NCBI RefSeq assembly: GCF_003324565.1
Contig: NZ_QOLA01000009.1
Location: 208,196-272,195 of the forward strand
Length of the DNA: 64,000 nt
Source: Streptomyces sp. SDr-06
GTDB lineage: Bacteria > Actinomycetota > Actinomycetes > Streptomycetales > Streptomycetaceae
Direction of reading: 5' to 3'
Shown: in pieces, positions 33,880 to 42,725 of the stretch
How the letters are laid out: the number at the start of each line of letters is the position of its first letter
How positions within the stretch are numbered: the stretch's first letter is position 1
Position numbers and translations under genes: made by a program
The notes under the pieces: generated by a model
Databases searched by the model: none
Seen by the model: only the letters and a program-made list of their open reading frames with translations
What the model was told of the DNA's origin: nothing

Positions 33880-34494
33880 GTGAACGCATCCCGCCGCCGT
33901 AACACCGCCCCGCCCCGCGAGGAGGTGCTCGTCGCCGCCATGGGCACCATCGCCGAGCGCGGGCTCGACGGGCTCACCATGGCCGGGCTCGGGCGGGAGG
34001 TCGGGATGTCCAGCGGGCATCTGCTCTACTACTTCCGCTCCAAGGACGAGCTGCTGCTCCAGACCCTGGAGTGGAGCGAGGGGCGGCTCGGGGACGAGCG
34101 GCGCGCGCTGCTCGCCCGGCCCGGCACCGTCCGCGAGCGCCTGGACGCCTACACCGACCTCTACGTCCCCGACGGGCCCCGCGACCCGCACTGGATCCTG
34201 TGGCTCGAGGTCTGGAACCGCTCGCAGAACGCCGATGTCACCGCCCGCGCCCGGCAGGCCGCCATCGAGGGCGCCTGGCACCGCGACCTGGTCGCGATAG
34301 TCGCCGAGGGCGTCTCGCGCGGCGAGTTCCGCCCGGTGGACGCCGACCGCTTCGCGACCCGGCTGCGCGCCCTGCTCGACGGCTTCAGCGTGCATGTGGC
34401 GGTCGGTCTGCCCGGTACCGGACGGGCCCAAGTCCTCGATCACGTGAGGGAGTTCGTGGACGAGTCGCTCATGCGGGGAACGCAACGCACGTAA
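33880..34494 (+). CDS. TetR family transcriptional regulator (BetI-like)
   Basis: 204 residues. The HTH is GLDGLTMAGLGREVGMSSGH then LLYYFRSKDELLLQTL (about 28-63). The C-terminal domain with WILWLEVWNRSQ is of the BetI-like TetR_C type. The GTG start at 33880 is 87 bases after agmatine deiminase and the gene precedes a transporter. It is the local regulator, so it is the first candidate for the 15-bp motifs at 30266-30349. Confidence 0.88.
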   Translation: MNASRRRNTAPPREEVLVAAMGTIAERGLDGLTMAGLGREVGMSSGHLLYYFRSKDELLLQTLEWSEGRLGDERRALLARPGTVRERLDAYTDLYVPDGPRDPHWILWLEVWNRSQNADVTARARQAAIEGAWHRDLVAIVAEGVSRGEFRPVDADRFATRLRALLDGFSVHVAVGLPGTGRAQVLDHVREFVDESLMRGTQRT

Positions 34495-34559
34495 GTAGGC
34501 CCGATCGTTGCGCCCGCACGCCTTGTCGGCCGCGCGGGCCTGCGCCAACGTGAGCGTCC

Positions 34560-35873
34560 ATGGGACGAGAGCACTGGAAGAAGATCTGGGTCGGTTCGGC
34601 CGGCAACATGGTCGAGTGGTTCGACTGGTTCGTGTACGCCACGTTCGCCGTGTACTTCGCGGACGCGTTCTTCCCGAAGGGCAACGAGACCGCCAACCTC
34701 ATGAACACCATGGGGATCTTCGCGGTCGGCTTCTTCATGCGGCCGGTCGGCGGCTGGCTGCTCGGCCGGATCGGTGACCGCAGGGGCCGCAAGGCGGCCC
34801 TCACCCTGACCGTCACCCTGATGTCCGCCTCCGCGATCCTGATCGCCGTCGCCCCCACGTACGCGGTCGCCGGATACGGGGGAGTGGCCGTTCTCCTGGT
34901 GGCCCGGCTCCTGCAAGGGCTCTCCGTCGGCGGTGAGTACGCGGCCAGTGCCACCTACCTCACCGAGGCGTCCGACCCGAAGAAGCGCGGCTTCGCCTCC
35001 AGCTTCCAGTACGTGTCGATGACCGCGGGCCAGCTCCTCGGCCTCGGCCTCCAGATCGTCATGCAGCGCAACCTCTCGGACGCGGCCCTGCACAGCTGGG
35101 GCTGGCGCGTCCCCTTCATCGTGGGCGCGCTCGGCGCGGCCGTCGTCTTCTACCTGCGCCGCTCCATGCTGGAGACCGAGGTGTACGAGGAATCCGGCGC
35201 GGCCCGGGACGAGGACCGGGGCACCCTGAAGGCGCTGTGGGCGCACAAGCGCGAGGCGCTCCTGGTCATGGCGCTCACCATGGGCGGCACGGTGGCGTAC
35301 TACACGTACACGACATACCTGACGAAGTTCCTGTCCAAGAGCGCGGGCATGGACAAGTCGACCGCCTCGCTCGTCAGCTTCTGCGCGCTGTTCGTGTTCA
35401 TGTGCCTGCAACCGGCGGCGGGCGCGCTGTCCGACCGGATCGGGCGCCGCCCGCTCCTGATCACCTTCGCGGTCGGCTCCACCTTCCTGACCGTGCCGAT
35501 CATGACGATGCTCAAGCACGCGGGCACCTTCTGGCCGGCCTTCGGCCTGGCCCTGCTCGCCCTGGTCGTGGTCACCGGCTACACCTCGATCAACGCCTGT
35601 GTGAAGGCCGAGCTCTTCCCCACCGGCATCCGCGCCCTCGGCGTCGCGCTGCCGTACGCCATCGCCAACGCCCTGTTCGGCGGGACGGCCGAGTACGTGG
35701 CGCTCTGGTTCAAGCAGGCGGGCATCGAGTCCGGCTTCTACTGGTACGTGGCGGGCTGCGCCGCGGTGTCGCTGGTCGTGTACGTGACCATGCGCGAGAC
35801 GCGCGACATCGATCTCAACCGGGTCAAGGACGCGCCCCCGGCGGAGCGGGCCCAGCCGGTCGCCTCGAAATAG
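34560..35873 (+). CDS. MFS transporter, metabolite:H+ symporter family (KgtP-like)
   Basis: 437 residues, 12 predicted helices. MHS signatures are GNMVEWFDWFVYATFAVYF in helix 1, RPVGGWLLGRIGDRRGRKAAL (motif A) and ARLLQGLSVGGEYAASATYL. This family imports small organic acids or betaines (2-oxoglutarate, citrate, proline/betaine). It lies 65 bases after the TetR gene in the same direction. The substrate is not readable from sequence; the agmatine deiminase/urease context hints at a nitrogen compound. Confidence 0.88.
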   Translation: MGREHWKKIWVGSAGNMVEWFDWFVYATFAVYFADAFFPKGNETANLMNTMGIFAVGFFMRPVGGWLLGRIGDRRGRKAALTLTVTLMSASAILIAVAPTYAVAGYGGVAVLLVARLLQGLSVGGEYAASATYLTEASDPKKRGFASSFQYVSMTAGQLLGLGLQIVMQRNLSDAALHSWGWRVPFIVGALGAAVVFYLRRSMLETEVYEESGAARDEDRGTLKALWAHKREALLVMALTMGGTVAYYTYTTYLTKFLSKSAGMDKSTASLVSFCALFVFMCLQPAAGALSDRIGRRPLLITFAVGSTFLTVPIMTMLKHAGTFWPAFGLALLALVVVTGYTSINACVKAELFPTGIRALGVALPYAIANALFGGTAEYVALWFKQAGIESGFYWYVAGCAAVSLVVYVTMRETRDIDLNRVKDAPPAERAQPVASK

Positions 35874-36180
35874 TGCAGGTCGCGGGAGGCGCCCGGATGG
35901 TGAGACCCCACCTCCGGGTCCTGGACCCATGTGGCAGACTGCCAGCGTGCTCGCTTCCGACATGATTATGGACAGCAGCGCGCCGGTCCGCAGTGATCGC
36001 TGAACCGTGGCACCACCCGCGGCAGCCCTCATCGTGCCCCAGACCCGCGCGCAGACCTCTCGCACCCGCGAGGGGTCTTTTCGTTTACCGGCCCCACCCG
36101 GGCCGGGGCGAGGAGCGCGGCGACGGGGGCAAGTGGAGCCATGAGTTCGGAGCCACTCACCCGACAGGAGTCAGATCAGC
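35874..36180. other. Intergenic region with a short reading frame upstream of cimA
   Basis: The only structure I can support is the hairpin at 36053-36081, listed separately. An 18-codon frame from GTG 35947, or 13 codons from ATG 35962 (MIMDSSAPVRSDR), ends at 36003 about 50 bases before that hairpin. Together they could form an attenuator, but the peptide has only one Ile and no Leu/Val run, so this is weak. Confidence 0.3.
36053..36081 (+). terminator. Terminator hairpin upstream of cimA
   Basis: AGACC-T-CTCGC pairs with GCGAG-G-GGTCT and is followed by TTTTCG. It lies 180 bases after the MFS stop and about 100 bases before cimA. It could end transcription from the transporter gene or act as an attenuator for cimA. 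Confidence 0.7.
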
Positions 36181-37824
36181 ATGACGAGCAACGAGGCGAA
36201 CGAAGCCGCCGAGGAGAGTCTGCTCGCCGGCCTCCCGGTCGACGACAGCTTCCATGTCTTCGACACGACGCTGCGCGACGGTGCGCAGCGTGAGGGCATC
36301 AACCTCACCGTCGCGGACAAGCTGACGATCGCCCGGCATCTGGACGAGTTCGGGGTGGGCTTCATCGAGGGTGGCTGGCCCGGTGCCAATCCGCGTGACA
36401 CGGAGTTCTTCGCGCGGGCCCGTCAGGAGATCAGCTTCCGCAATGCCCAGCTCGTGGCCTTTGGTGCGACTCGCCGTGCGGGTGGCCGGGCTGCCGAGGA
36501 CCCGCAGGTGCGGGCCCTGCTGGCATCGGGCGCCCCGGTGATCACGCTGGTCGCCAAGGCACACGACCGGCATGTCGAGCTGGCGCTGCGCACCACCTTG
36601 GACGAGAACCTGGAGATGGTCCGCGACACCGTCACCCACCTGCGTGAGCAGGGCCGCCGGGTCTTCGTGGACTGTGAGCACTTCTTCGACGGGTACAAGG
36701 CGAACCCGGAGTACGCCAAGGCCGTCGTGCGCGCCGCCAGTGAGTCCGGCGCCGACGTCGTCATCCTGTGCGACACCAACGGCGGCATGCTCCCCGCCCA
36801 GATCCAGGCCGTCGTCGCCACCGTGCTCGCCGACACCGGCGCCCGGCTGGGCATCCACGCCCAGGACGACACGGGGTGCGCGGTCGCCAACACGCTGGCC
36901 GCGGTCGACGCGGGCGCCACCCACGTCCAGTGCACCGCCAACGGCTACGGCGAGCGCGTCGGCAACGCCAACCTGTTCCCCGTGGTCGCCGCCCTGGAGC
37001 TCAAGTACGGCAAGTCCGTGCTGCCCAAGGGCGCGCTCGCCGAGATGACCCGGATCTCGCACGCCATCGCCGAGGTGGTCAACCTCGCGCCCTCCACGCA
37101 CCAGCCCTACGTCGGCGTCTCCGCCTTCGCCCACAAGGCGGGCCTGCACGCCTCCGCGATCAAGGTCGACCCCGATCTCTACCAGCACATCGACCCGGGC
37201 CTGGTCGGCAACCACATCCGGATGCTGGTCTCCGACATGGCCGGGCGCGCCTCCATCGAGCTCAAGGGCAAGGAACTCGGCGTCGACCTCGGCACCGACC
37301 GCGAGGTCGTCGCCCGGGTCGTGGAGCGGGTCAAGGCCCGCGAACTCCAGGGCTACACCTACGAGGCCGCCGACGCCTCCTTCGAACTGCTGCTGCGCGA
37401 CGAGGTCGAGGGCGGCCCGCGCGACTACTTCCGCATCGAGTCGTACCAGGCGATCATCGAGACGCTCAAGGACGGCACCCACGCCAACGGCGCCACCGTG
37501 AAGTTCTGGGTCGGCGGCGAGCGCATCATCGTCACCGCCGAGGGCAACGGCCCGGTCAACGCGATGGACTCCGCGCTGCTCCAGGGCCTGGAGCGGTTCT
37601 ACCCGCAGGTCGCCAAGTTCGAGCTGGTGGACTACAAGGTCCGCACCCTGGAGGGCAAGCACGGCACCGCCTCCACCACCCGCGTCCTGATCACCACCAC
37701 GGACGGCACGGGCGAGTGGACGACGGTCGGCGCCGGCCCCAACGTCATCGCCGCCTCCTGGGAGGCCCTCCAGGACGCCTACACCTACGGTCTGCTCCGG
37801 GCCGGAACCCAGCCGCAGCGCTGA
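36181..37824 (+). CDS. cimA: Citramalate synthase
   Basis: 547 residues. It condenses pyruvate and acetyl-CoA to (R)-citramalate, a threonine-independent entry to 2-ketobutyrate for isoleucine. The HMGL-like TIM barrel has FDTTLRDGAQREGINLTVAD at residue 23, the metal-site His pair in GIHAQDDTGCAVANTLAAV, and NGYGERVGNAN. The C-terminal LeuA-type dimer/regulatory domain (about 420-540) is present. The size and GVGFIEGGWPGANP favour CimA over 2-isopropylmalate synthase. With ilvBNC, leuB and ilvE it adds to the branched-chain set in the window. Confidence 0.93.
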   Translation: MTSNEANEAAEESLLAGLPVDDSFHVFDTTLRDGAQREGINLTVADKLTIARHLDEFGVGFIEGGWPGANPRDTEFFARARQEISFRNAQLVAFGATRRAGGRAAEDPQVRALLASGAPVITLVAKAHDRHVELALRTTLDENLEMVRDTVTHLREQGRRVFVDCEHFFDGYKANPEYAKAVVRAASESGADVVILCDTNGGMLPAQIQAVVATVLADTGARLGIHAQDDTGCAVANTLAAVDAGATHVQCTANGYGERVGNANLFPVVAALELKYGKSVLPKGALAEMTRISHAIAEVVNLAPSTHQPYVGVSAFAHKAGLHASAIKVDPDLYQHIDPGLVGNHIRMLVSDMAGRASIELKGKELGVDLGTDREVVARVVERVKARELQGYTYEAADASFELLLRDEVEGGPRDYFRIESYQAIIETLKDGTHANGATVKFWVGGERIIVTAEGNGPVNAMDSALLQGLERFYPQVAKFELVDYKVRTLEGKHGTASTTRVLITTTDGTGEWTTVGAGPNVIAASWEALQDAYTYGLLRAGTQPQR

Positions 37825-37944
37825 CCGCGCGCCGGGGGAGCGGGCTCCGCGCTCCCCCGGGCCCCGTCCGCGGCAAAGACGCGGCACCCCGAGCGCTCCA
37901 CCCCGTATGTCCGTTTCCGAGCGGCCTCGGGTAGCGTCGGGACC

Positions 37945-39285
37945 ATGAGGCTCAGGGTTTTGACCGCACTCTCCGCCGTAGCGCTCGCCGCGCTGGTCAC
38001 GGCGGGCCCCGCCATGGCGGCCACCGGCGCGTCCGACGTGGCCGACCAGCTCAAGAAGAGCCCGGTCTACGTGGATCCCGGGGCCGCGAACCAGCTCAGC
38101 CCGGCCCAGGCGGACGCCCTGGCCAAGAAGATCAAGGACGCCGACAAGCCGCTGTTCGTGGCCGTGCTCCCCAACAGCACCGCGTTCCCCAAGGACTCGA
38201 TCCTGCGGAACCTGCGCACGGACACCGGAGTCACCGGCCTGTACGCGATCCGGCTCGGTGACGCCTTCACCTCCGGCGCCGACAGCAAGGTCATGTCCAG
38301 GCAGGCCGTGCAGAACCTGAACAGCGCCGTGCGCGCCCCCGGCACCGGCGGCGACGCGGCGACCCAGCTCAACGCGTTCGTCGACGGGGCGCTCCCGCAG
38401 ATGAAGGGCCACGCCCCGGCCTCGTGGGGTGGCGGCTCCGGCTCCGGCGGCGGCGTGAACACCGGCGCGCTCGTCGGCGTGGGCGCGGTGGTCGTGGCGG
38501 GCGGCGCGGGTGCCTACGCCCTGGTCCGGCGCAACCGCAGGAAGAAGGCCGAGGAGGAGCGGGCCGCGCTCCAGCGCCTCCAGGTCGTCGTCGACGAGGA
38601 CATCACCGCCTTCGGCGAGGAGCTCGACCGGCTCGACTTCCACCCGGCCGAGGCCGGCGCCGACGACGCGATGCGCGCCGACTACGAGCGCGCGCTCGAC
38701 GCGTACGAGACCTCCAAGTCGCTGATGGCGAAGGCCGAGCGGCCCGCCGATGTGACGGCGGTGACCCAGGCCCTGGAGGACGGCCGGTTCTCGCTCGCCA
38801 CGCTCGCCGCCCGCCGCGAGCACAGACCGCTGCCCGAGCGCCGCGCCCCCTGCTTCTTCGACCCGCGCCACGGACCCTCCGTCGAGGACGCCACCTGGAC
38901 CCCGGCCGGCGGCGCGCCGCGCCAGGTCCCGGTGTGCCAGGCGGACGCCACCCGGCTGCGGGACGGCCAGGACCCGATGGTCCGCGAGGTCGACACCGAC
39001 CAGGGCCGCCGCCCGTACTACGACGCGGGCCCGGCCTACGGCCCCTGGGCGGGCGGCTACTTCGGCGGCGGCATGCTGCCCGGCCTGCTGGTGGGCACGA
39101 TGCTCGGCTCGATGCTGTCGACCCCGGCGTACGCGGCCGACTACGGTGCCGGTTCCTACGACGCGGGCTCCGGCTTCGACGGTGGCGACGTGTCGGGCGC
39201 CGACTTCAACTCCTCCGACTTCGGCGGCGGCTGGGGCGACGGGGGCGGCGGTGACGGCGGCGGTTTCGGCGGCGGCGACTGGTGA
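37945..39285 (+). CDS. Exported membrane protein with TPM-like N-terminal domain and Gly-rich tail
   Basis: 446 residues of unknown role. A signal peptide (residues 1-25, cut near AMAATG) leads into a TPM-like extracytoplasmic domain (PVYVDPGAANQLSPAQADAL onward, about 38-145). A membrane segment (TGALVGVGAVVVAGGAGAYAL, about 173-195) and a charged coil region (RRNRRKKAEEERAALQRL) follow. The end is a second hydrophobic patch and a Gly/Ser/Asp/Phe tail (GGGWGDGGGGDGGGFGGGDW). A CFFDPRHGPS motif near 310 has paired Cys/His but no family I recognise. Confidence 0.8.
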   Translation: MRLRVLTALSAVALAALVTAGPAMAATGASDVADQLKKSPVYVDPGAANQLSPAQADALAKKIKDADKPLFVAVLPNSTAFPKDSILRNLRTDTGVTGLYAIRLGDAFTSGADSKVMSRQAVQNLNSAVRAPGTGGDAATQLNAFVDGALPQMKGHAPASWGGGSGSGGGVNTGALVGVGAVVVAGGAGAYALVRRNRRKKAEEERAALQRLQVVVDEDITAFGEELDRLDFHPAEAGADDAMRADYERALDAYETSKSLMAKAERPADVTAVTQALEDGRFSLATLAARREHRPLPERRAPCFFDPRHGPSVEDATWTPAGGAPRQVPVCQADATRLRDGQDPMVREVDTDQGRRPYYDAGPAYGPWAGGYFGGGMLPGLLVGTMLGSMLSTPAYAADYGAGSYDAGSGFDGGDVSGADFNSSDFGGGWGDGGGGDGGGFGGGDW

Positions 39286-39373
39286 CCCCGGCTGACCTGC
39301 CGATCGGCTGTTGACCCGCCCCGTTCCAGCGGGTGATAGTTGCGAGCCGCACATCCAGGGTTTTGGGGACACA

Positions 39374-40195
39374 TTGCAAGCCGGGCACGAAGACGTCATG
39401 GCGGTCTGCGCCGACGCGGAGGCATTGCTGCGGGCGGGCCGCACCAGCGAGGCCCGCAAGGCCGCGCGGGCCGCGCTGTACGCGGACGGGCCGGACCCCC
39501 GCCTCTACGCGCTGCTCGGCCGCGCGCACGCCGCCGACGGCGGCGAGGAGCACACCGAGCGCGCCGAGGCCGTCTTCCGCGAGGGCCTCGCCACCTTCCC
39601 CGACGACCCGGTGCTGCTGGCGGCCCACGCGGCCGCCTTCGGACCCGAACCCGCCGCGGAATCAGGGCAGTCGGCGCCTTCGGCGAGGGTGCAGCGCCAC
39701 GACGCGCGTCTCGTGCTGGCCGTCGTGGGACATCCGGCCGGCGCGGCCCAGCAGGCCTGCGCCCAGGCCCAGGCGCACCCCGCCGACGACCGGACCGCCG
39801 TCCTCGCCGAGACCCTCACCGCGCTCGCCCGTCCCGCGCGGGCCCCGCTGCGGCTCCTGGTACGGGCGCCGCTGACGGCCGGGTCGGCCTGCTGGCTGTG
39901 GTTCGCGGGCTGGCTGCTCGCCGTGGCCGCCCTGCACCTGCCGGTGGCTGCGGCGCTGCCCGCGCTGCTGGGACCGTCCCTGTTCCCGCTGCTGTACGGA
40001 GCGCTGCGCGCGGCCCGCCGCCGGGCGCTCGGCCGCACCCCGGTCGCGCCGCCGGTGCCGTCGCCCTACGCCGCGTTTCCCACGCTGCCGCGGGTCCCTC
40101 CGTACACCCTGCGCGAGAAGGCGACCGCGGCCGTGGTGCTCGGCCTGGTCGCCCTCGCGCTCGTGTCCTTCGCCGGCTACCTCGCGCGGCGGTAG
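39374..40195 (+). CDS. Hypothetical protein, TPR-like N-terminus and two C-terminal membrane segments
   Basis: 273 residues. The first 150 residues are helical and Ala-rich, with a TPR-like pattern (LLRAGRTSEARKAARAALYA; DPRLYALLGRAHAADGG). The C-terminal third has a membrane hairpin (CWLWFAGWLLAVAALHLPVA, then ALPALLGPSLFPLLYGAL) and a last segment (ATAAVVLGLVALALVSFAGY). The TTG at 39374 is preceded by GGGGAC; the ATG at 39398 is the alternative. The function is unknown. It overlaps the convergent DUF2087 gene by 19 bases. Confidence 0.65.
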   Translation: MQAGHEDVMAVCADAEALLRAGRTSEARKAARAALYADGPDPRLYALLGRAHAADGGEEHTERAEAVFREGLATFPDDPVLLAAHAAAFGPEPAAESGQSAPSARVQRHDARLVLAVVGHPAGAAQQACAQAQAHPADDRTAVLAETLTALARPARAPLRLLVRAPLTAGSACWLWFAGWLLAVAALHLPVAAALPALLGPSLFPLLYGALRAARRRALGRTPVAPPVPSPYAAFPTLPRVPPYTLREKATAAVVLGLVALALVSFAGYLARR

Positions 40196-40452
40196 CTGCC
40201 GCCGTCCCGGGTGCGGGCGAGGTGGCCGCCGGTCACCAGGAAGCGGCGCAGCGCCGGGAAGTCGTCGTGCACGGTGAGCAGCGCGTCGTTCACCTCGCGC
40301 TCGCTGTAGTCCCGCTCCCGGTCGAAGAGCGTCTCGGAGAGATGGGCGAGCAGCTGCTCACGCCGGGCGGTCCTGCGGGGGATCGCGTTCAGACGTCCCT
40401 GGGTGAAGAGGGCGCCGACGGAGGATCGGCCGGTGGCCGCGTTCTCGGACAT
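40177..40452 (-). CDS. DUF2087 domain protein
   Basis: 91 residues. The pattern RLNAIPRRTARREQLLAHLS, FDRERDYSEREVNDALLTVH and DDFPALRRFLVTGGHLART is a small winged-helix-like DUF2087 domain, often found attached to ArsR regulators. Here it stands alone. The ATG at 40452 is chosen (MSENAATG). It may bind DNA or RNA; no partner is evident. Confidence 0.75.
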   Translation of the reverse strand: MSENAATGRSSVGALFTQGRLNAIPRRTARREQLLAHLSETLFDRERDYSEREVNDALLTVHDDFPALRRFLVTGGHLARTRDGGSYRRAR

Positions 40453-40517
40453 ACGGGCAGCCTCGTGCACCGGGGCCGGTCCGGCAACGCATTTTGCGGC
40501 GCCGGTACCCGCCAAGG

Positions 40518-41126
40518 TCAGGCCGCCTTGATCGCGGAGATGTCGAAGGTGAGCTTCACCTTGTCGCTGACCATGACGCCGCCGGTCTCCAGCGCGGCGT
40601 TCCAGGTCAGGCCCCAGTCCGAGCGCAGGATCTCGGCGCCGCCCTCGAAGCCGACGCGCTGGTTGCCGTAGGGGTCGGTGGCCGTGCCGTTGAACTCCAG
40701 GTCGATGGCGAGCGGCCGGGTGACGTCCTTGATCGTCAGATCGCCGATCATCCGGTACTTGTCGCCGCCCAGCGCCAGGGCCTCGGTCGAGCGGAAGGTC
40801 ATGGCCGGGAACCGCTCGGCGTCGAAGAAGTCGGGGCCGCGCAGGTGGGCGTCGCGGTCGGCGATGCCGGTGTCGACGCTGGCGATCTTGACGTCGATGG
40901 TCGCGGCGGAGGCGGCCGGGTTCGCGCCGTCGAGGGTCAGGGTGCCCTCGTGCTCGGCGAACGAGCCGCGCACGTTGGTGACCATGGCGTGCCGGACGGT
41001 GAAGCCGATGCTGCTGTGCGCCGGGTCGATCGTGTACGTGCCGCTGAGGGCGGCCAGCGCCGGGTCGACCTCGACGGCGGCGGGCGCGGTGGCGGTGACG
41101 GTGTTCTTGCGGCCGAAGAGACCCAT
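40518..41126 (-). CDS. YceI family protein
   Basis: 202 residues. An eight-stranded lipocalin-like fold that binds isoprenoid-type lipids: GTYTIDPAHSSIGFTVRHAM (about 29-48), FAEHEGTLTLDG, HLRGPDFFDAERFPAMTFRS (about 94-113) and LTIKDVTRPLAIDLEFNG (about 130-147) are the family blocks. The N-terminal 25 residues are not a clear signal peptide, so it is probably cytoplasmic. Its cellular role is unknown. Confidence 0.9.
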   Translation of the reverse strand: MGLFGRKNTVTATAPAAVEVDPALAALSGTYTIDPAHSSIGFTVRHAMVTNVRGSFAEHEGTLTLDGANPAASAATIDVKIASVDTGIADRDAHLRGPDFFDAERFPAMTFRSTEALALGGDKYRMIGDLTIKDVTRPLAIDLEFNGTATDPYGNQRVGFEGGAEILRSDWGLTWNAALETGGVMVSDKVKLTFDISAIKAA

Positions 41127-41281
41127 GACCTGCTCCTTGGGGGACGCGCTCCGGCCGTGCGCCGAAGCGGTTTAATGTTCAACGAGATTCACGGTAGACC
41201 TATTCCGTTCGGTTTTCAACTACTTCGACGCCGGTCGCTTCCCCGGCCCCGGCGAGAGCCCCGCCGGACCCGCGGCCGGCC

Positions 41282-42613
41282 TCAGGCGCGGGGTGGCAGC
41301 GGGGCCGGGCCCAGGGTCGTCGTGCCCGGGGCGGCACGGTGGCCGAGGCCGGTGCGATAGGCGTCCAGGGCCGCTTCGGTCCGCCCGCCGCGCCGCAGGA
41401 GGTCGCCGAGCAGCAGGCACAGGTCGGCCAGGTCGCCGCTCGCCCCGCTGTGCTCCAGGAGCCGCAGCGCGGTGACGTAGTGCTCCTCCGCGGCCCCGGT
41501 CTCGCCCCGCTCCTCGCGGATCAGGCCGAGCAGCCGGTGCGCGCCGCCCGCGTGCACCGCGCCGTGCTGGTCGCCGAGCTCGGTGAGCGGCGTCAGGAGG
41601 GCCATCGCCTCCTCGTGTCGCCCTCGGCGCCGCAGCACGTCCGCCAGCTCCACCTCCACCTGCGCGGTGAACAGCGCGGCCCGCTTGGCCGCCAGCATGT
41701 CCCGCGCGGTACGCAACTCCCTCTCGGCCAGCGCGAGTTCGCCGTCCTGGGCGTAGACGTAGCCGCGCATCCAGTGGCAGTGCGCGAGGTCGGTGCGCAG
41801 CCGCAGCTGGCGGTAGATCGACTGGGCCTTGGCGAGCGAGGCGTCCGCGTCGGCGAGCCGCCCCTCGGCCAGGAAGGTCCTGGCGACCTGGCGGTGCATC
41901 CCGGCGACCAGGGCCGGGTCCGAGACCTGCGGGGCCAGCGCGAGCGCGAGCTCGGCGGCGCGCGCCGCGCGGGCCTGGGCGCCCATGTCGAGATACGGGC
42001 CGATGACCGCGGCGTACAGGAGCACGAGCGCCTCGGGGTCGCCGAGCCCGCTGGAGCCCAGCTCGTCGATGGTCGATTCGAGCAGGTAGCAGGCGTAGCG
42101 CAGCTCGCCCGCCAGGATGTGGGCGACCGCGCGGCCCCGGACCGCCCGCGCCCGGCGGGGCAGCGGCTCGGCGGCCAGGATCCGCTCGCTCGCCTCGAAG
42201 TGCCGTACCGCGTCCTCCAGTTCACCGGTCTCCAGGGCGCACTCGCCGAGGCCGAGCAGTGCCTCGGCGCGCTCCTCGTCGAGATGGTGCAGCTCGGCCT
42301 CGGTGAGGAGCCGTCGGTAGTGGACCGCCGCCTCGTCGGCCTCGCCGGTCGCGAGCGCCCGCTGGGCGTCTGTCAGGCCGAGCCGCAGCTCGGTGACGAG
42401 CCGTGCCGGGCGCCCGGTGGCCAGCTCCTCGTACGTCGTGCCGAGGCGCTCCGCGAGATGGCGAAGCGCCGCGTCGGACGGGCGGACCTTGCCGGACTCC
42501 AGCGTCGAGACATAGGCGGGGGTGTACGCCGGTTCCGCCAACTGGCGCTGGGTCAGGCCGAGTTGAGCGCGGAGTCGCTGAACTCGGCGACCGATCACGG
42601 CAGGTTCGTCCAT
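41282..42613 (-). CDS. XRE-type HTH regulator with tetratricopeptide domain
   Basis: 443 residues. The N-terminal HTH_3 is IGRRVQRLRAQLGLTQRQLA, then YVSTLESGKVRPSDAALRHL (about 6-55). About seven TPR-like helical repeats follow to the end (for example ALLGLGECALETGELEDAVR; GEDAVRHFEASERIL-type units). Streptomyces has many of these as peptide- or ligand-sensing regulators. The start is MDEPAVIG at 42613. It is divergent from the M64 peptidase gene across 112 bases and may control it. Confidence 0.85.
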   Translation of the reverse strand: MDEPAVIGRRVQRLRAQLGLTQRQLAEPAYTPAYVSTLESGKVRPSDAALRHLAERLGTTYEELATGRPARLVTELRLGLTDAQRALATGEADEAAVHYRRLLTEAELHHLDEERAEALLGLGECALETGELEDAVRHFEASERILAAEPLPRRARAVRGRAVAHILAGELRYACYLLESTIDELGSSGLGDPEALVLLYAAVIGPYLDMGAQARAARAAELALALAPQVSDPALVAGMHRQVARTFLAEGRLADADASLAKAQSIYRQLRLRTDLAHCHWMRGYVYAQDGELALAERELRTARDMLAAKRAALFTAQVEVELADVLRRRGRHEEAMALLTPLTELGDQHGAVHAGGAHRLLGLIREERGETGAAEEHYVTALRLLEHSGASGDLADLCLLLGDLLRRGGRTEAALDAYRTGLGHRAAPGTTTLGPAPLPPRA

Positions 42614-42725
42614 GGCGTCCCCTTGGGCCCAGGGCATTGCGCACGCCCCGTGCGCCCCCTAATTTAAGCAGGCCGTTCAACACATTTACCCGACTGCTTA
42701 ACTTCCGTTACAGGGAGAGGACTTC

